A DNA stretch of 64,000 nt from contig NZ_JAFIDC010000002.1 of the NCBI RefSeq assembly GCF_017052655.1, forward strand, positions 1 to 64,000, given 5' to 3'. Every line of letters begins with the position of its first letter. The first letter of the stretch is position 1. This stretch comes from Acholeplasma equirhinis. GTDB taxonomy: Bacteria > Bacillota_I > Bacilli_A > Acholeplasmatales > Acholeplasmataceae. This document shows positions 61,760 to 64,000 of this stretch, piece by piece. Made by a program: the position numbers and the translations under genes. The notes beneath the pieces are model-generated. The model searched no databases and had not been told where the DNA came from. It saw only the letters and a list, made by a program, of their open reading frames with translations.

Positions 61760-62310
61760 TGATGTTAGACATCGGCAAGAAAATCAGGGCTTTAAGACTA
61801 GGAAATAATCTAACCCAAGAAGAACTTGCTAATAGATTAGAATTAACAAAGGGTTATATCTCTCAACTAGAAAACAACTTAACATCCCCTTCAATTCAAA
61901 CGTTATTTGCAATACTTGAAGTCTTGGGGGTTGAACCTTACGAGTTTTTCTCGAAACCAGAAGATGAAGATGCTAAAATCGTATTTACGAAGGAAGATTA
62001 TTACGAGAAAGAGTCACCTGAATTAGGTTCAGTCATTTCCTGGATTGTACCAAATGCCTTAAAATATGAAATGGAACCAATCATTATCGAAATCAAACCT
62101 GGTGGTCAATCAACAATTGATGATTCGCATCCTGGTGAAGAATTTGGTTACGTATTAGAAGGACAAGTGACCCTTGTCTTAAATAAAAAGCGCTTCATTG
62201 TAAAAAAAGGCGAAACCTTTTACTACATGGCAAATAAAGAACATTATATAATAAATACAGGTAATAGTATCGCTAAGGTACTATGGATTTCTACCCCACC
62301 TATGTTTTAG
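61759..62310 (+). CDS. XRE-family regulator with cupin domain
   Basis: A 183-residue regulator: N-terminal helix-turn-helix (QEELANRLELTKGYISQLE) at about 20-38 and C-terminal cupin (HPGEEFGYVLEGQVTLV) with a small-molecule pocket. The layout matches PuuR-type regulators, some of which sense polyamines (family knowledge). It overlaps pgk by one base, so it is embedded in the glycolytic operon. Its ligand may be a metabolite of that pathway or a polyamine. Confidence 0.85.
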   Translation: MMLDIGKKIRALRLGNNLTQEELANRLELTKGYISQLENNLTSPSIQTLFAILEVLGVEPYEFFSKPEDEDAKIVFTKEDYYEKESPELGSVISWIVPNALKYEMEPIIIEIKPGGQSTIDDSHPGEEFGYVLEGQVTLVLNKKRFIVKKGETFYYMANKEHYIINTGNSIAKVLWISTPPMF

Positions 62311-62327
62311 AAATAAGGAGAGATACT

Positions 62328-62573
62328 ATGGAAAAAGAAATTATCATTGGTTCAACTGCTGGTTTACACGCTACATTAGCAGCTAAAGTTGTTCAAACAG
62401 CTTCAAAATATGCAGTTGACATTAAACTATATTACAAAGACAAGACTGTTGATTTAAAATCTATTTTAGGTCTAATGAGTTTAGCAGTTCCTAAAGGGGA
62501 AAACGTTAAAATTGTTGCATCAGGTCCTCATGCTGAAGATGCGATCAAAGATATTGCAGCAATCTTAGGCTAA
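62328..62573 (+). CDS. ptsH: HPr-like phosphocarrier with altered active-site motif
   Basis: An 81-residue HPr-fold protein. The phosphorylatable His14 lies in STAGLHATLAAK, and the HPr-kinase serine Ser45 is in DLKSILGLMSL. The normally invariant Arg-Pro following HA is Thr-Leu here. Arg17 of B. subtilis HPr is needed for PTS phosphotransfer, so PTS work would be impaired while Ser phosphorylation could remain. AAGGAGAG sits before ATG 62328. It is part of the pgk-tpiA operon. Confidence 0.82.
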   Translation: MEKEIIIGSTAGLHATLAAKVVQTASKYAVDIKLYYKDKTVDLKSILGLMSLAVPKGENVKIVASGPHAEDAIKDIAAILG

Positions 62574-62575
62574 AA

Positions 62576-63340
62576 ATGAGCAAAAGAATTCCTGTAATTG
62601 CTGCCAATTGGAAAATGTATAAGACTAAAGATGAGGCTTTAGCTTTTATATTCGCAGTAAATGAAAAAGTTCCAACAAGAGATAAAGTTGAGTCTGTCGT
62701 TTGTGCACCAGCTATTCTTTTAAACCTTCTAGTTAAACGTGAAGGCGATAACTTAAGAATTGGTGCGCAAAATATGCACTATGCTGAAGAAGGTGCATTT
62801 ACTGGTGAAAACTCACCTGCACAAGTTAAAACTTCAGGTGCTGAGTATATCTTAATTGGTCACTCAGAAAGAAGAAGTTATTTTAACGAAACAGATGAAA
62901 CTGTTAACTTAAAAATGCATGCTGCATTCAAACATGAATTAACACCAATTCTTTGTGTTGGTGAACAACTTGCTGAACGTGAATCAAATTCAACTAAAGC
63001 TGTTTTAGATAGCCAACTTGAAATTGCATTCAAAGGCATTAGCGCAGAACAAGCACTTGCAACTATTATCGCTTACGAACCAGTATGGGCGATTGGTACA
63101 GGTAAAACTGCAACACCTACAATGGCAAACGATACAATCAAAGATATCCGTGCTAAAGTTGAAGCTTTATATGGTAAAGCTGTTGCTGATGGTATTCGTA
63201 TTTTATACGGTGGATCAGTTAAACCAGACAACATTAAAGTTTTACTTGCAGAATCAGATATCGATGGTGCATTAATCGGTGGTGCTGCACTCGATCCAAA
63301 CAACTTCTTAGTATTTACAGACGCAGCATTAAACAAATAA
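62576..63340 (+). CDS. tpiA: Triosephosphate isomerase
   Basis: It interconverts dihydroxyacetone phosphate and glyceraldehyde 3-phosphate; 254 residues, full length. Catalytic residues are in place: AANWKMYK (Lys13), IGHSERRSY (His) and AYEPVWAIGTGKTA (Glu). The phosphate-binding YGGSVKPDN is also present. It begins two bases after the HPr gene. Confidence 0.97.
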   Translation: MSKRIPVIAANWKMYKTKDEALAFIFAVNEKVPTRDKVESVVCAPAILLNLLVKREGDNLRIGAQNMHYAEEGAFTGENSPAQVKTSGAEYILIGHSERRSYFNETDETVNLKMHAAFKHELTPILCVGEQLAERESNSTKAVLDSQLEIAFKGISAEQALATIIAYEPVWAIGTGKTATPTMANDTIKDIRAKVEALYGKAVADGIRILYGGSVKPDNIKVLLAESDIDGALIGGAALDPNNFLVFTDAALNK

Positions 63341-63345
63341 TTATC

Positions 63346-63376
63346 AAAAGACGCGGAAAATCGCGTCTTTTTTATT
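63346..63376 (+). terminator. Terminator of the pgk-tpiA operon
   Basis: Stem AAAGACGCG / CGCGTCTTT with a 6-nt loop, followed by a T run. Confidence 0.9.
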
Positions 63377-63427
63377 CATAAGATACATTTGATAAAGACA
63401 TTCAAGTCTTTATGTTAGAATAAAGTT

Positions 63428-64000
63428 ATGAAAAAAATATACAGTCTACTTACTTTACTTTCAATTATTTTAATCGTTGGATGTGAATCACCAATCATAA
63501 ATCCGGATTTAATCCCTGATTTTATTGATGAAGTCTTAGAAAGTGAAATCTATAAAGATACTGAACTTCCAAAACGTTATTTAGACTATGGTCTAAGGTT
63601 TTATGTTGGAGAAGAAGAACTTACAGATTATATCTTAAAAGTTCCTTTTATGCTTGAGGATCAATTGATTGAGGTTTACATGGGGGTTCATACTAACTTT
63701 TCATCTAAACTCTTTATGAAACAAGTCCTTTTAAAAGCATCTAAACCAGTCAATGATTTATATATTACAACTAAAAATAATCAAGCAGTGACCTCCAAAG
63801 ATGTATATCTTGATGGTGAACTTAAAGTGGATCACTCTGATAACTTTAATTTACCGCTATCAAAAATGTATATTAAAGGTCGTGGTAATTCATCATGGGA
63901 TTATCCAAAAAAACCATATAGAATCAAGTTTGAAGAAAAAACTTCGATTTTAGGTATGGCAGCAGCAAGAGATTATGTTCTCTTATCAGAATTTGGTGAT
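63428..64000 (+). CDS. CotH-kinase-like lipoprotein, cut by the window end
   Basis: A partial gene, 191 codons visible. The signal peptide and lipobox LIVGC (Cys near 19) start the protein. After an Asp/Glu-rich linker, the segment KGRGNSSWDYPKKPYRIKF and then ILGMAAARDYVLLSEFGD match the start of the CotH kinase family, some of whose members phosphorylate secreted proteins. The catalytic half lies beyond the window. Confidence 0.75.
   Translation, partial: MKKIYSLLTLLSIILIVGCESPIINPDLIPDFIDEVLESEIYKDTELPKRYLDYGLRFYVGEEELTDYILKVPFMLEDQLIEVYMGVHTNFSSKLFMKQVLLKASKPVNDLYITTKNNQAVTSKDVYLDGELKVDHSDNFNLPLSKMYIKGRGNSSWDYPKKPYRIKFEEKTSILGMAAARDYVLLSEFGD

Overview
The window looks like chromosome from an Acholeplasma-type mollicute (inference). 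It is AT-rich and densely packed. Its proteins read as Bacillota homologues (speA/speB, a pdhABCD operon, nrdDGIEFH, sufCDSUB, a ComK-like protein). Many proteins are lipoproteins with a lipobox cysteine. Genes end in TGA as well as TAA/TAG, and the only tRNA-Trp here has anticodon CCA, so UGA is a stop as in acholeplasmas and not Trp as in mycoplasmas.

Layout. 1-1.2 kb: end of an rRNA operon (5S) followed by eleven tRNA genes. 1.4-4.8 kb: arginine decarboxylase and agmatinase (a putrescine route), then a RelB-like/Fic pair. 4.9-11.7 kb: complete pyruvate dehydrogenase operon, a YczE-type membrane protein, and lipoate-protein ligase, which can lipoylate the E2 subunit. 11.8-18.3 kb: lipid kinase, a two-gene ABC exporter, two YesK-like membrane proteins, a Na/Pi cotransporter broken by a frameshift at an A8 tract, and a serine hydrolase. 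18.5-25.2 kb: one operon holding both anaerobic (class III) and aerobic (class Ib) ribonucleotide reductases. 25.2-29.2 kb: a GH18 lipoprotein, tRNA-Trp, an unknown membrane-anchored protein, and tRNAs His, Gln and Leu.

29.4-38.9 kb is an accessory region: an InlB-repeat lipoprotein, an Imm5-like protein, small lipoproteins, a HEPN-like protein, an isochorismatase remnant, a MacB-like ABC protein, asnA and a TetR regulator. 39.1-54.5 kb is a surface and peptide-uptake block: an S41-peptidase lipoprotein and an oligopeptide importer (oppABCDF) whose binding protein carries InlB repeats and whose OppF has a coiled-coil insertion of nearly 300 residues. The transcript continues into another InlB lipoprotein, two unknown membrane proteins and a membrane-anchored leucine-rich-repeat protein. 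This block is the best candidate for a little-described system: extracellular proteolysis, capture and import of peptides linked to surface adhesion modules.

54.5-59.3 kb holds the suf iron-sulfur cluster operon behind a perfect palindrome. It is followed by a degenerate phytoene/squalene-synthase-like protein, a ComK-like regulator, and a glycolytic operon (pgk, XRE-cupin regulator, an HPr lacking the usual Arg-Pro after its His, tpiA). A CotH-like lipoprotein runs off the end of the window.

Intergenic gaps are short; none exceeds 300 bases. Most hold a hairpin terminator and a promoter, which are listed.
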